A stretch of 64,000 nucleotides of DNA from an uncultured Hyphomonas sp. GTDB lineage: Bacteria; Pseudomonadota; Alphaproteobacteria; Caulobacterales; Hyphomonadaceae. The position numbers were made by a program, and so were the translations under genes. The stretch is taken from positions 1,984,001-2,048,000 of the forward strand of contig NZ_OY782759.1 of assembly GCF_963678195.1 (NCBI RefSeq), in the 5' to 3' direction. This document shows, piece by piece, positions 16,347 to 25,694 of the stretch (position 1 is the first letter of the stretch; every line of letters begins with the position of its first letter). The notes below the pieces were generated by a model, which was not told the origin of the DNA, made no database searches, and saw nothing but the letters and a program-made list of their open reading frames with translations.

Positions 16347-17933
16347 TCAGGCCTCGACCAGTTCCACGACTTTCTTCTGCACGCTGCCATAGTCGACCTT
16401 TCCGGTGCCGAGCACCGGGATATCGTCGACATGGAAGACCCGCTTCGGAACGGAGATTTCCGGCACGCCATGGCTCTGCGCCCAGGCCAGGATTTCCTCG
16501 CGGTTACAGTCGGGGCTGTCGCTCAGCAGGATGATCTGCTCGCCCTTGCGGGGGTCCGGGATGGCGGCTGCGGCGTGGAGATTGTCCGGCCAGATTGCGC
16601 TGGCGCAGTTCTCGACCACGGCGAGGGACACCATTTCCCCGCCGATCTTCGCGAAGCGTTTCACGCGGCCCATGATGCGGATGAAGCCTTCCTCGTCGAT
16701 GGCCACCACGTCGCCTGTGTCGTGCCAGCCATCGTCAGGCGCTTCGAGGACGCCGGGGGCTGACGGGCGCAGATAGCCCATCATGATGTTGGGGCCCTTG
16801 ATGTGCAGGCGTCCGCCTTCGGGAATGCCGTCCACTGGCAGGAGGCGATAATCCATGTCCGCCATCAGCAGGCCGACCGTGCCGGGCTTGTTGCGCTCCC
16901 ACTGATTGGCCGCCACGACGGGCGAGGCCTCGGTGGCACCATAGCCTTCCAGGATTTCGATTTCGAATTTCCGGCGCACCAGCGACCGGGTCTCGTCCTT
17001 GACGCGCTCGGCCCCGCAGACGGCGAGGCGGATGGAACTCATGTCGCCGTCGCCGCCGACACGGGCGTACTGAGAAATGAACGTGTCCGTGGCCAGCAGA
17101 ATGGTCGCCCCGGTTTCCCGGATACGTTTCACGATCTCCCTCGGCTGTAGCGGAGAGGGGTGGAAGATCACCTGGATACCGGCGATGAGCGGCAGGATGG
17201 CCCCGACCGTCAGGCCGAAACAGTGGAAGGTCGGCAGCGGGTTGAACAGCTTGTCCGTGTTCACGTCGAGACCGATATGGGCACGTACCTGTTCGACATT
17301 CGCCATGACATTCTCATGGCTGAGGACGACGCCTTTCGGCTCGCCTTCGGTGCCGGAGGTGAACAGGATTACGCCGGGGCTCTTGTAGCGGGCTTTCTTG
17401 CGGATGAGGCCGGGCGCGATCGGGCCGATCAGCGCAGCCAGCTTGTCCTTCAGGGAGAGGTTCTCGCGAACGTCTTCGAGATAGATGATCTCGGCGACGC
17501 GGGAGAGGTCCTTGGTCAGGGCTTCCAGGCCGGCCACTTCTATAAATTTGCGTGCGGTGACGATCTTGGTGATCTCGGCCGAGCGCATCGCCGCTTTCAG
17601 GTTCCGCGACCCGGCGGTGAAGTTCAGCATCGATGGGACGCGGTTATAGGCCGACAGGGCATAGAAGCCGATCACGGCGCCGGCCCCGGTGGGCAGCATG
17701 ACGCCGACCGATTCGCCGGCTTTGGTTTTCGAGGCGAGGGCGGAGCCCAGACCGAAAGATCCCCGGATCAGGTCCTTGTAGGTCAGCAGGCGTTCTTCGC
17801 CGTCGACCATGTCGTAGATGATGGTCTTGTTACGGCCAAACTCGCCAGCCGCGCGCATCAGGGCGGCAAACAGGTCGGTACGGGTTCGCGCTGGGCGATA
17901 CGGCAACGGCGCCGGGATCGGTGTCGTGGTCAT
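16347..17933 (-). CDS. AMP-binding acyl-CoA/acyl-ACP synthetase (Aas-like)
   Basis: This 528-residue ANL-superfamily enzyme adenylates a fatty acid. Motifs in order are the phosphate loop LFTSGTEGEPKGVVLSH near 210-226, YGATEASP near 335, DTGDVVAIDEEGF near 423-435, the hinge region GRVKRFAKIGGEMVS, and the catalytic Lys in GTGKVDYGS near 514. The sequence most resembles the synthetase half of the bifunctional 2-acylglycerophosphoethanolamine acyltransferase/acyl-ACP synthetase, so fatty acid reuse for phospholipids is likely. No acyltransferase domain is attached. It is divergent from lipA. Confidence 0.85.
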   Translation of the reverse strand: MTTTPIPAPLPYRPARTRTDLFAALMRAAGEFGRNKTIIYDMVDGEERLLTYKDLIRGSFGLGSALASKTKAGESVGVMLPTGAGAVIGFYALSAYNRVPSMLNFTAGSRNLKAAMRSAEITKIVTARKFIEVAGLEALTKDLSRVAEIIYLEDVRENLSLKDKLAALIGPIAPGLIRKKARYKSPGVILFTSGTEGEPKGVVLSHENVMANVEQVRAHIGLDVNTDKLFNPLPTFHCFGLTVGAILPLIAGIQVIFHPSPLQPREIVKRIRETGATILLATDTFISQYARVGGDGDMSSIRLAVCGAERVKDETRSLVRRKFEIEILEGYGATEASPVVAANQWERNKPGTVGLLMADMDYRLLPVDGIPEGGRLHIKGPNIMMGYLRPSAPGVLEAPDDGWHDTGDVVAIDEEGFIRIMGRVKRFAKIGGEMVSLAVVENCASAIWPDNLHAAAAIPDPRKGEQIILLSDSPDCNREEILAWAQSHGVPEISVPKRVFHVDDIPVLGTGKVDYGSVQKKVVELVEA

Positions 17934-18012
17934 GAACAGCTCTGGTTTCCTCGCGGGCGGGTTTGCGCCTCACATGTTTGTAACATTTTGTCGCCAAGCA
18001 GCCAGAGCGCAA

Positions 18013-18031
18013 CAAACATTGCAAGTTTGCA
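18013..18031. promoter_or_regulatory. Overlapping small palindromes between the acyl-CoA synthetase gene and lipA
   Basis: CAAAC-N7-GTTTG (18013-18029) overlaps TGCAA-GT-TTGCA (18020-18031), about 60-80 bp from either divergent start. It has the look of an operator, possibly for a lipid-responsive regulator; this is pattern only. Confidence 0.25.
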
Positions 18032-18090
18032 TGAGCAGATTGCAGTGTCTCCGACTTGAGTTCAGGCGCAGGTGAGGCCATGTTCCGGCG

Positions 18091-19074
18091 ATGGCAAACC
18101 TCATTGATCTCAAGGGCGAAAAGCCCCGCCTGCGCCACCCGGAGAAACAGTCCCGGCCGGACAGCCCGATCCAGCGCAAGCCGGACTGGATTCGCGTCAA
18201 GGCGCCCGGTTCGAAGGGCTATTCCGAAACGCGGGAGATCGTGAAGTCCAATGGGCTGGTGACCGTCTGCGAAGAAGCGGGCTGCCCGAATATCGGGGAG
18301 TGCTGGGACAAGAAGCACGCCACGATGATGATTCTCGGCGAAATCTGCACCCGGGCCTGCAGTTTCTGCAACGTGTCCACCGGCAAGCCGCCCGCTGGTG
18401 TAGACGAGGACGAACCGCGCCGCGTCGCCGAAGCGGTCGCCGAGATGGGGCTGCAGCATGTCGTGATCACGTCGGTTGACCGGGATGACCTGACCGATGG
18501 CGGGGCGATGCATTTCGTGCACACGATCGAGGCCATCCGGGCGGCATCTCCGGCGACCACAATCGAGATCCTGACGCCCGACTTCCTGCGCAAGGATGGC
18601 TGGGAAAACCGCGTCATCGATGCGAAGCCGGACGTGTTCAACCACAATCTCGAAACCGTACCGCGGCTCTACCTGTCGATTCGGCCGGGCGCGCGTTATT
18701 TCCACTCGCTGCGCCTGTTGCAGAAGGTGAAGGACCGCGACCCGAACCAGTTTACCAAATCCGGCCTGATGGTCGGCCTTGGCGAGACCAAAGAAGAAGT
18801 CATGCAGGTGATGGACGACATGCGCTCCGCCGGCGTCGACTTCCTCACCATCGGCCAGTACCTGCAGCCGACGCGCAAACACGCCCCGGTCGACCGGTTC
18901 GTTTCACCGGACGAGTTCAAGTCGTATGAAGAGATCGCATGGGCCAAGGGTTTCCTGATGGTGTCTGCGACGCCGCTGACGCGTTCGTCTCACCATGCGG
19001 GAGAGGACTTTGCCCGCCTACGCGCCGCCCGTGAGGCGCTGAACGCGTCCCGGGATTCCGGCAAGACCGCCTGA
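18091..19074 (+). CDS. lipA: lipoyl synthase
   Basis: LipA is a radical-SAM enzyme that inserts two sulfurs into octanoyl-lipoyl domains such as those of PDH. The auxiliary cluster motif [12 protein letters not shown] is near residue 60-71 and the radical-SAM motif CTRACSFC near 87-94; the C-terminal [10 protein letters not shown] is also diagnostic. The 327-residue length is normal. It acts on the lipoyl domains of pdhB and pdhC seen at the end of this window. It is followed after four bases by a COQ10-like gene, a common alphaproteobacterial pair. Confidence 0.96.
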   Translation: MANLIDLKGEKPRLRHPEKQSRPDSPIQRKPDWIRVKAPGSKGYSETREIVKSNGLVTVCEEAGCPNIGECWDKKHATMMILGEICTRACSFCNVSTGKPPAGVDEDEPRRVAEAVAEMGLQHVVITSVDRDDLTDGGAMHFVHTIEAIRAASPATTIEILTPDFLRKDGWENRVIDAKPDVFNHNLETVPRLYLSIRPGARYFHSLRLLQKVKDRDPNQFTKSGLMVGLGETKEEVMQVMDDMRSAGVDFLTIGQYLQPTRKHAPVDRFVSPDEFKSYEEIAWAKGFLMVSATPLTRSSHHAGEDFARLRAAREALNASRDSGKTA

Positions 19075-19078
19075 GCGC

Positions 19079-19552
19079 ATGGCCCGGTTCTCCAAATCGG
19101 TCCGGCTGCCTTACACGCCCGAACAGTGTTTTGATCTTGTCTCGGACATCCGGCGTTATCCGGACTTCATCAAATGGATCACGGCGATGCGCGTCAGTGA
19201 AGAAGTCGCGCTCGGAGATGGCGCCTCGTCCTGTCTCGGCGATGCTGTGATCGGGTTCAAAGGCTTTACGGAACGCTTTTCGACCCGTGTCACGAAAACC
19301 CCGTCCGCCGGAAACGTGATTGCCTCGCTTGTGAAGGGGCCGTTCCGCCGGTTGCGGGCCGAGTGGCAGATCACGCCGCAGGACAAGGGCACTGATGTGC
19401 GCCTCGACATCGATTATGATTTCAAGAACCCGTTCATCGGCATGTTGGCCGCGGCCAATCATGATCTCGCTGTGACGAAAATCCTTGAGGCATTTCTGAC
19501 CGAAGGGCGCCGCCGTTTCGGGACGGTCTCCGGACCCGCGCCCGGCGCCTAG
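19079..19552 (+). CDS. COQ10/RatA-like START-domain protein (ubiquinone-binding)
   Basis: The 157-residue product is a polyketide cyclase/SRPBCC protein like mitochondrial COQ10: LPYTPEQCFDLVSDIRRYPDFIKW at the N-terminus and LDIDYDFKNPFIGML near the C-terminus. COQ10 binds and delivers ubiquinone to the respiratory chain. E. coli RatA is a distant relative once called a toxin, but there is no antitoxin partner here and the lipA neighbour favours a quinone role. Its TAG shares CTAG with the convergent pncC stop. Confidence 0.85.
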   Translation: MARFSKSVRLPYTPEQCFDLVSDIRRYPDFIKWITAMRVSEEVALGDGASSCLGDAVIGFKGFTERFSTRVTKTPSAGNVIASLVKGPFRRLRAEWQITPQDKGTDVRLDIDYDFKNPFIGMLAAANHDLAVTKILEAFLTEGRRRFGTVSGPAPGA

Positions 19553-20040
19553 TTCATCTGGTACTGGATCAGTTTGAGCGCGCACTCGACGGCAGCCATC
19601 CGCACTTCCGTGCGACCGATTTCCCCGACCTGGAGCATTTCGTGGACAACGGCGCGGTTCTCCCGGGCACAGGCCACATGAACCGTGCCGACGGGTTTCA
19701 TGCGCGTGCCGCCGCCGGGGCCTGCCACGCCAGTGATCGCAACGGCGATATTGGCCCGGCTGGCTTCCAGCGCGCCTTCGGCCATCATCCGCGCCACAGG
19801 TTCTGAGACGGCCCCATAGTCCGCCAGCACATCGCCAGGTACGCCGAGCATCTCTTCCTTGGCCCGGTTCGAATAGGTGACGAAGCCGCGCTCGAACACG
19901 GTCGAGGACCCTGCAATATCGGTAAAGAGGGCGGCAACGAGGCCGCCGGTACAACTCTCAGCTGTGCAGATCCGCAGGCGGGCCTGTTCGGCGTCGTCGA
20001 GGATCAGCATGGCGAGGTTGCGGAGTTTATCTGGAAACAT
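19549..20040 (-). CDS. pncC: nicotinamide-nucleotide amidohydrolase (CinA C-terminal family)
   Basis: This 163-residue single-domain protein matches the CinA C-terminal amidase, which converts NMN to NaMN in pyridine nucleotide salvage. The catalytic Ser lies in TAESCTGGLVAALFTDIAG near residues 27-45, and AITGVAGPGGG near 110-120 is the second signature. The N-terminal molybdopterin-binding-like CinA domain is absent, as is usual in proteobacterial PncC. It converges on the COQ10-like gene with a CTAG overlap. Confidence 0.9.
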   Translation of the reverse strand: MFPDKLRNLAMLILDDAEQARLRICTAESCTGGLVAALFTDIAGSSTVFERGFVTYSNRAKEEMLGVPGDVLADYGAVSEPVARMMAEGALEASRANIAVAITGVAGPGGGTRMKPVGTVHVACARENRAVVHEMLQVGEIGRTEVRMAAVECALKLIQYQMN

Positions 20041-20060
20041 GGGGTGAGCTTAGGCCTGGT

Positions 20061-20846
20061 TTATTTGCCGGTGAAGACCGGGTTGCGTTTTTCGATGAAG
20101 GCGGCTGCGCTTTCTTTTGCATCGTCTGTCTGCATCAGGCGCCGGATCTCGGTAATTGCCATCTTGCCGACCTCGCGCCATGGCGGATCTACCGTTTCGC
20201 GAAGGCCCTTCTTGATCGCCTGAACGGCCAGCGGCGGGTTTGCGGCGATCTTGCGGGCAAGGTCCAGTGCGGTCGGCATCAAGTCGTCTGGGGCGACGAC
20301 CCGGGATGTGAGCCCGATCTCCTTTGCCCGTGCGGCGTCGATGATGTCGCCGGTGAAGAGAAGCTCGCAGGCATGTTCCCGCCCGACCAGCTGGACGAGA
20401 CGGCCAAAGCCCGGCGCATCGCAGGTCAGCCCGCGTGTGACGAAGATTTCCCCGAAGCGGGCCTTTTCCGAAAAGACCCGGATGTCCGCCATGATGGCCA
20501 GTTCGGCGCCCCAGCCGAGGGCGAAACCGTTCACGGCGGCGATGACTGGAATATCCGTGCCGAGCAGCGCATCGGCGGCAGGTGTCAGGCCGCCTGTCTT
20601 CTTTGCACGCTCTGCCATTTCCGGCGTGGAGGGGGCACCCTTCGACAGGATCTGTTTGACGTCATCGCCCGAGCAGAAGGCCCGTTCGCCTGCGCCCGTG
20701 ATCACAATGGCCCGGGCATCCGCCCCGCGGACGGCATCTTCGAGGGCCATATAAGTTGGATAGTCGAGGGCGTTCATCGCCTCTGGCCTGTCGAGCGTCA
20801 GGATCGTGACGTGGCCGTCCTGCTCGATGTTCAATCCGCCTGACAT
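20061..20846 (-). CDS. enoyl-CoA hydratase/isomerase family protein
   Basis: The 261-residue product is a crotonase. It has the first oxyanion segment GAGERAFCSGDDVKQI near 55-70 and the second AAVNGFALGWGAELAIMADIRV near 105-126. The catalytic Glu of the hydratase (normally in GGG-E) corresponds to GAELA, but the second catalytic Glu position is replaced by a DAPGFGRL context, so the reaction may not be simple hydration. The ATG at 20846 follows AGGGAGAG at normal spacing; an in-frame ATG at 20867 would precede it. It may be cotranscribed with ispDF upstream. Confidence 0.85.
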   Translation of the reverse strand: MSGGLNIEQDGHVTILTLDRPEAMNALDYPTYMALEDAVRGADARAIVITGAGERAFCSGDDVKQILSKGAPSTPEMAERAKKTGGLTPAADALLGTDIPVIAAVNGFALGWGAELAIMADIRVFSEKARFGEIFVTRGLTCDAPGFGRLVQLVGREHACELLFTGDIIDAARAKEIGLTSRVVAPDDLMPTALDLARKIAANPPLAVQAIKKGLRETVDPPWREVGKMAITEIRRLMQTDDAKESAAAFIEKRNPVFTGK

Positions 20847-20909
20847 GCGTGCTCTCCCTTTTTGCAAAGGGGAGCATGCAGGAAGCGATTGGCAAGAGGG
20901 GACGCGGCG

Positions 20910-22040
20910 TCAGGCCTTTGGCGCGAGTACGGCAACGGCTTCTGCCGCAATGCCTTCCTGGCGGCCCGTAAAGCCGAGCTTCTCAGTCGTCGTCGCCTTC
21001 ACGCTGACGGCATCGAGCGGAAGCCCCAGGAGTTCGGCGGTGCGGATGCGCATGGCTTCCCGGTGCGGCTTCACCTTGGGGGCTTCGCAGATCACCGTAA
21101 TATCGCAGCTGGTCAGCGTATAGCCAGCCTCATCGGCCAGCGTCTGGGCGTGTTTCAGGAACAGGCCGCTGTCGGCGTCTTTCCACCGGGGATCCGATGG
21201 CGGGAAGTGGTCGCCAATGTCGCCGAGCGCGGCGGCGCCCAGAATGGCGTCTGTCAGGGCATGCCAGGCGGCGTCGGCATCCGAATGCCCTTTGAGCTTG
21301 GCCGTGTGAGGGATCTTTACGCCGCAGAGGGTGACATGGTCGCCAGGCTCGAAGGCGTGAACGTCAAAGCCCTTTCCGACACGCGGGGCGGACAGAGCGG
21401 GGGTTAGCAAGCGTGACACGAGGTCGAAATCCTCTGCATAGGTGATCTTGTGAAGCCGGGCGCTGCCCGGAACCAGCGTGACCCGTGCGCCGGCAGCTTC
21501 CACAGCCTCCAGATCGTCCACGAAAGAGCCGGGAGCCTCCAGCGCTGTGCGAATGGTCGCCTGCCGGAAGGCCTGAGGGGTCTGGACGCGGTAGAGGCCG
21601 TCACGCGCCACGTTAGAAAAGTGCCCGGAGTCGTCCCGTTTCAGCGCATCCGACACCGGCAGCGCAGGGGCGGCGGCATCATGCTCGTTCAGCGCCTCGA
21701 CCAGCGCATCGATCAGGGAGGGACTCAGGCCCGGGCGGGCGGCGTCATGAATGAGGACCGGTGTGCCATCTTTCGTCGCAAGTGCAGCAATTCCGGCGCG
21801 AACCGAGGCGGTTCGGGTGTCACCGCCGCCTACGACTTTGGTCTTAGGCGGAAAACTGGTCGCGACGGTGAGGTCATCGACCACAATGACAAGCTCGATG
21901 AGGTCCGGATGGGACAGGAATGTATCGACAGACCAGTCGATCACCCGCTTGCCGAGCAGGATTTCCCATTGCTTCGGGCGTTCTAGCCCGGTACGGGCGC
22001 CTTTGCCGCCTGCGACGATGATTGCTGCGAATCCGGTCAT
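20910..22040 (-). CDS. ispDF: bifunctional IspD/IspF isoprenoid enzyme
   Basis: Two steps of the non-mevalonate isoprenoid pathway are fused. Residues 1-215 are the cytidylyltransferase IspD ([37 protein letters not shown]). Residues about 220-376 are the cyclodiphosphate synthase IspF ([17 protein letters not shown] with the Asp/His zinc ligands, [27 protein letters not shown]). The fusion is known in many alphaproteobacteria and epsilonproteobacteria. The start is ATG 22040, divergent from dusB with a palindrome between them. Confidence 0.95.
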   Translation of the reverse strand: MTGFAAIIVAGGKGARTGLERPKQWEILLGKRVIDWSVDTFLSHPDLIELVIVVDDLTVATSFPPKTKVVGGGDTRTASVRAGIAALATKDGTPVLIHDAARPGLSPSLIDALVEALNEHDAAAPALPVSDALKRDDSGHFSNVARDGLYRVQTPQAFRQATIRTALEAPGSFVDDLEAVEAAGARVTLVPGSARLHKITYAEDFDLVSRLLTPALSAPRVGKGFDVHAFEPGDHVTLCGVKIPHTAKLKGHSDADAAWHALTDAILGAAALGDIGDHFPPSDPRWKDADSGLFLKHAQTLADEAGYTLTSCDITVICEAPKVKPHREAMRIRTAELLGLPLDAVSVKATTTEKLGFTGRQEGIAAEAVAVLAPKA

Positions 22041-22052
22041 GCGCGCCTTCTA

Positions 22053-22069
22053 AGATACCTGTTGTATCT
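22053..22069. promoter_or_regulatory. Palindrome between ispDF and dusB
   Basis: AGATAC and GTATCT are separated by five bases (17 bp in all), 12 bp from the ispDF start codon. The size and position suit a dimeric repressor site for ispDF or for the dusB-ntrBC operon. Confidence 0.35.
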
Positions 22070-22158
22070 ATGCCATGCTGTTTGCACTTCTGCAGCTGCG
22101 GAGGGGTGCTTATGTTTTGTGCACTTGCGAACTCGAAAAAAGGTGCAAGAATGAACAA

Positions 22159-23148
22159 ATGGTTAGTTTCGAGGCACCTAAGGTCTGGTTAGCGCCCATG
22201 TCAGGCGCCACGGACGCCCCTATGCGGCGTCAGGCGGCGCATTTTGGGGCACCGGCTGTCGTCTCGGAGATGGTCGCCGGCGAGATGCTGGCGACAGAGC
22301 GCCCGGATGTCGTCCGCCGTACCTGCCGCCATGAGGGGGCGGGCTACTGGATCGTCCAACTGGCGGCGCGGCGGCCGGAAGACATGTTTCGCGGGGCGGA
22401 ATTGCTCGCCGAAAGCGGCGTCGATGTGATCGATATCAATATGGGGTGTCCCTCCCGCCTGGTGACGGGTGGCCAGTCCGGGTCGGCCTTGATGCGCGAC
22501 GTGCCGCTGGCGAGCGACATCATGGACGCGGCCATTGAAGGGGCGGGCGAGCGTCCCGTGACGCTGAAGATGCGCCTCGGCTGGGACGATACGGCGCTGA
22601 ACGCGCCGGAGCTGGGGGCGATTGCGGAATCCAAAGGTATCCGGATGCTGACCGTTCACGGGCGCACGCGTTGCCAGTTCTACAAAGGCGCGGCCGATTG
22701 GGCCGCTGTGCGCGACACGGTCGAGGCGGTGTCGCTGCCGGTCGTCGTGAATGGCGATATTGGTTCTTACGAAGATGCAGCTGAGGCGCTGGAGCAGTCC
22801 GGCGCCCACGGCGTCATGATCGGGCGTGCGGCGATGGGGCGGCCCTGGCTGGTCGGCGAAGTCGCTGCGGCACTGGAGGGCAAAGCCTGGACGGCACCCG
22901 GCCGGGCCGAGAAACTCTCTTCCCTGTGTGAGCAGATCGAGGATTCGGTCGCGCTCTATGGGCCGAAACTGGGTGTGCTGACGGTGCGCAAGCACGTTTC
23001 CGCCGCCATTGATGCGCTTGATCTTCGTATCGCTCCGGCTGAACGCCGGGCGATGCGCTCCAAACTCTGTCAGATCACGGACTGGCAGGAACTCATCGCC
23101 GCATTGCGGCAGGTATATTTTGAAACCGACCTCGTGGAGGCCGTCTGA
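22159..23148 (+). CDS. dusB: tRNA-dihydrouridine synthase (NifR3 family)
   Basis: DusB is an FMN enzyme that reduces uridines in the tRNA D-loop. The 329-residue protein shows [16 protein letters not shown] at the N-terminus, [20 protein letters not shown] with the catalytic Cys near residue 98, [14 protein letters not shown] near 187 and [12 protein letters not shown] near 230. The ATG at 22159 gives the normal N-terminus. It heads the classic nifR3-ntrB-ntrC operon; the next start is one base after its stop. Confidence 0.93.
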   Translation: MVSFEAPKVWLAPMSGATDAPMRRQAAHFGAPAVVSEMVAGEMLATERPDVVRRTCRHEGAGYWIVQLAARRPEDMFRGAELLAESGVDVIDINMGCPSRLVTGGQSGSALMRDVPLASDIMDAAIEGAGERPVTLKMRLGWDDTALNAPELGAIAESKGIRMLTVHGRTRCQFYKGAADWAAVRDTVEAVSLPVVVNGDIGSYEDAAEALEQSGAHGVMIGRAAMGRPWLVGEVAAALEGKAWTAPGRAEKLSSLCEQIEDSVALYGPKLGVLTVRKHVSAAIDALDLRIAPAERRAMRSKLCQITDWQELIAALRQVYFETDLVEAV

Positions 23149-23149
23149 C

Positions 23150-24220
23150 ATGCCGGTGGATACTTTGCTGGATGCTCGTTCCCTTGCCGATCTCTCTCCG
23201 ATCGCCTTGCTCGTCATCGACGACAGGCGACGTATCGTGGATGGTAACCCGGAAGCGGAAACGCTGTTTCAGCTGTCTCGCAGATCGCTTACGGGCAAGC
23301 CGCTCAGTGAGCTGATTTATCATGACTCCCTGATCTGGGAGTTGCTGGATCGCGCCCAGCGCCAGGTGGGTGATATTGCTTCGCCGGGAACGCCGATTAC
23401 CGGGCCGTCCATTCCGTCAGGCCTTGTCTGCGATGTCTGGGTCCGCACCACGGGCGATGAAGGCTTTGTTATCGCGCTCGTCGAAACGGCAGTGCGGGAG
23501 GGGAATGAGTCTTCCGCCGGCGTGGCAGGGTTCGGCCGCATTCTCGGGCATGAAGTGAAGAACCCGCTGGGTGGCATCATCGGCGCCGCGCAATTGCTGG
23601 AACGTCAGGGTGTCGAGGGGCAGGCCGAGCTCCTGGAGATCATCCGGGATGAAGCCCGCCGGATTGAGCGCCTGGTCAATCGCCTGTCGGCATTTGAATT
23701 GTTCTCTGCGCCGCGGATGAAAGAGTTCAACATCCATGCGCTGCTGGATCGCGTGATCGCGTCGGAACGGGTGGCCATCGGCAGCAATGTCGAAATCCGG
23801 CGGGACTTTGACCCGTCGCTCCCGGAATTGCTGGGCGACGCGGATCATCTGCAGCAGGCTTTCCAGAACATCATCCGCAACGCTGCCGAGGCGGCCCAGG
23901 AGGGCGGCGGCAGCGGTCAGGTGATTATCCGGACGGCCTATGCCACCGGCCTTGCGTTCAAACGGTCCCGGTTCGGCGTCGGCCTGCAGAGGGCCATGTT
24001 GGTGACGATCGAGGACAATGGCCGCGGTATTCCGCGCGAGAAGCTGTCGCGCATTTTCGATGTTTTCCAGAGTTCCAAGTCCGGCGCGCGCGGGCTGGGT
24101 CTTTCGATCGTGAAAGAAGTCATCACGGCCCATGGCGGCCAGATCCGGGTGGACAGCGAGCCGGGCACAACCCGTTTCACTGTTCTTCTGCCAATTCGTA
24201 CAGGAGGCCTTAATGGCTGA
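23150..24220 (+). CDS. ntrB: nitrogen regulation histidine kinase NtrB
   Basis: NtrB phosphorylates NtrC under nitrogen limitation, controlled by PII. The 356-residue soluble kinase has an N-terminal PAS domain at about 10-110, the H-box GHEVKNPLGGIIGAAQLLE near 138-156, the N-box IIRNAAEAAQEG near 240-252 and DNGRGIP plus GLGLSIVKEVITAHGG in the ATP lid. The 5' reading frame extends upstream inside dusB, but ATG 23150 immediately after the dusB stop gives the canonical N-terminus. It overlaps ntrC by eight bases. Confidence 0.93.
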   Translation: MPVDTLLDARSLADLSPIALLVIDDRRRIVDGNPEAETLFQLSRRSLTGKPLSELIYHDSLIWELLDRAQRQVGDIASPGTPITGPSIPSGLVCDVWVRTTGDEGFVIALVETAVREGNESSAGVAGFGRILGHEVKNPLGGIIGAAQLLERQGVEGQAELLEIIRDEARRIERLVNRLSAFELFSAPRMKEFNIHALLDRVIASERVAIGSNVEIRRDFDPSLPELLGDADHLQQAFQNIIRNAAEAAQEGGGSGQVIIRTAYATGLAFKRSRFGVGLQRAMLVTIEDNGRGIPREKLSRIFDVFQSSKSGARGLGLSIVKEVITAHGGQIRVDSEPGTTRFTVLLPIRTGGLNG

Positions 24221-25589
24221 TAAAACCGTTCTTCTTGCAGAGGACGATGCGAGCATCCGCCTGATCGTGAACCAGACGCTGGTCGCCGCAGGCTATGAGG
24301 TCCGTGCGACGAGTTCGCCAGAAGCCCTGGAAAGATGGGTGCGGAACGGTGAAGGCGATGTGGTCGTGACCGATGTGTATCTTGGGGATGCATCGATCTT
24401 TGACCTGTTGCCATCGATGCGTCTGTCTCGGCCTGAGCTGCCCTTCATCGTGATGAGCGGACAGAACACGATCCTGACCGCGGCAAACGCGGCCCAGCAC
24501 GGCGCGTTCGACTATCTTCCGAAACCGTTCGACATCGATGCGCTGACCAGTCTCGTGCAACGCGCCCTGAAGGCGCCGCCAAAGACATCGGTGCGGGCAA
24601 TCAATCCGGAATCCCAGAAAGCGATCAGCGATGCCGGCCTGCCACTGATCGGCCGGTCCGATGCGATGCAGGAGGTCTACCGGATCATCGCCAAGGTGAT
24701 GAACACCGACCTGACCGTCCTGATCGAAGGGGAAAGCGGCACCGGCAAGGAACTGGCCGCCCGCGCAATCCACCAGCTTGGATCTGCAAAGGATGGAAAG
24801 TTCGTGGCGCTGGACCTGGCTGCGCTTCCGGCGACAGAGATCAATCGCCAGCTGTTCGGCGCAAATGGTGAGCCCGGGGCAGTCCATCAGTCGGGCGGAA
24901 CGCTCTACCTCGATGAAATCGGGGACCTTCCGGCCGAGGCGCAGACCCAGCTCGTCAAATTTTTGCGGGACGCCACCGGGGCGCGCCTGATCGCGTCGAC
25001 GCGGCGCAATCTGGGCCGCATGGTGGAAGAGGGCGCCTTCCGGGAAGACCTTTACTACCGCCTGAACGTGGTGCGTCTTGCCATGCCGCCGCTGCGGCTG
25101 CGCAAGGAGGACATTCCGGAGCTTGCCAGGGCCTTCCTGATCCGGGCGCAGCGCCAGGGTCTGTCGGCAAAGAATTTCGACAAGTCCGCCATAGATCTCA
25201 TCATGGCCTATGACTGGCCAGGCAATGTGCGGGAGCTGGAGAATCTCGTTCTCCGACTCGCTGTGCTGAGCCCTGATGACACGATCACACTGCGGGATGT
25301 AGAGCGCGAACTTCGCGCCGGGGCGAGCGAGCAGAAGGGCGCCAGCGGCGGCTTCGAGAAGGACATCGAGACCCTGCTTCACCGGCACATTATGGGAGAC
25401 CTTATCTCCAACCGCGAGGACGAGGAGAGCACGGTCTATTCCCGGGTTATTGACCAGGTTGAGCGGCCGCTGATCCGGCTTGCTCTGTCTGTTACGGCCG
25501 GAAACAAGGTGAAGGCGGCGCAGCTGCTTGGCATGAATCGCAACACGTTGCGGGCGAAGATTAACGCACTCGGCATTGCAGAAGAGTGA
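24213..25589 (+). CDS. ntrC: nitrogen response regulator NtrC, without GAFTGA
   Basis: The 458-residue NtrC has a receiver domain with phospho-acceptor Asp54 (VVVTDVYLG), an AAA+ domain with Walker A GESGTGKE (173-180) and Walker B region GGTLYLDEIGD (228-238), the R-finger region FREDLYYRLNVV, and a C-terminal Fis helix-turn-helix (LGMNRNTLRAKINALGI). The loop that normally carries GAFTGA is deleted: LFGANGEPGAVHQSGGTL passes directly to Walker B. Without GAFTGA it should not activate sigma-54 polymerase and probably acts as a repressor or a sigma-70-type regulator. GGAGG lies five bases before ATG 24213. Confidence 0.93.
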   Translation: MADKTVLLAEDDASIRLIVNQTLVAAGYEVRATSSPEALERWVRNGEGDVVVTDVYLGDASIFDLLPSMRLSRPELPFIVMSGQNTILTAANAAQHGAFDYLPKPFDIDALTSLVQRALKAPPKTSVRAINPESQKAISDAGLPLIGRSDAMQEVYRIIAKVMNTDLTVLIEGESGTGKELAARAIHQLGSAKDGKFVALDLAALPATEINRQLFGANGEPGAVHQSGGTLYLDEIGDLPAEAQTQLVKFLRDATGARLIASTRRNLGRMVEEGAFREDLYYRLNVVRLAMPPLRLRKEDIPELARAFLIRAQRQGLSAKNFDKSAIDLIMAYDWPGNVRELENLVLRLAVLSPDDTITLRDVERELRAGASEQKGASGGFEKDIETLLHRHIMGDLISNREDEESTVYSRVIDQVERPLIRLALSVTAGNKVKAAQLLGMNRNTLRAKINALGIAEE

Positions 25590-25694
25590 TTGACGATTGC
25601 AAGGACTGTGGCTCTAGTGCATCACTGTTGCCGTAGAGGCACGATTGTGTGACATTGGAGCAACGGGCCGGGGGGCCTGTACAGAGCCGGTAGA

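Noticed and set aside
19079-19552. RatA toxin annotation
   Set aside because: The protein is COQ10-like, lies behind lipA and has no antitoxin gene, so a toxin-antitoxin system is not supported.
24210-25388. 392-codon frame antisense to ntrC
   Set aside because: NtrC is complete; the antisense translation shows no domain.
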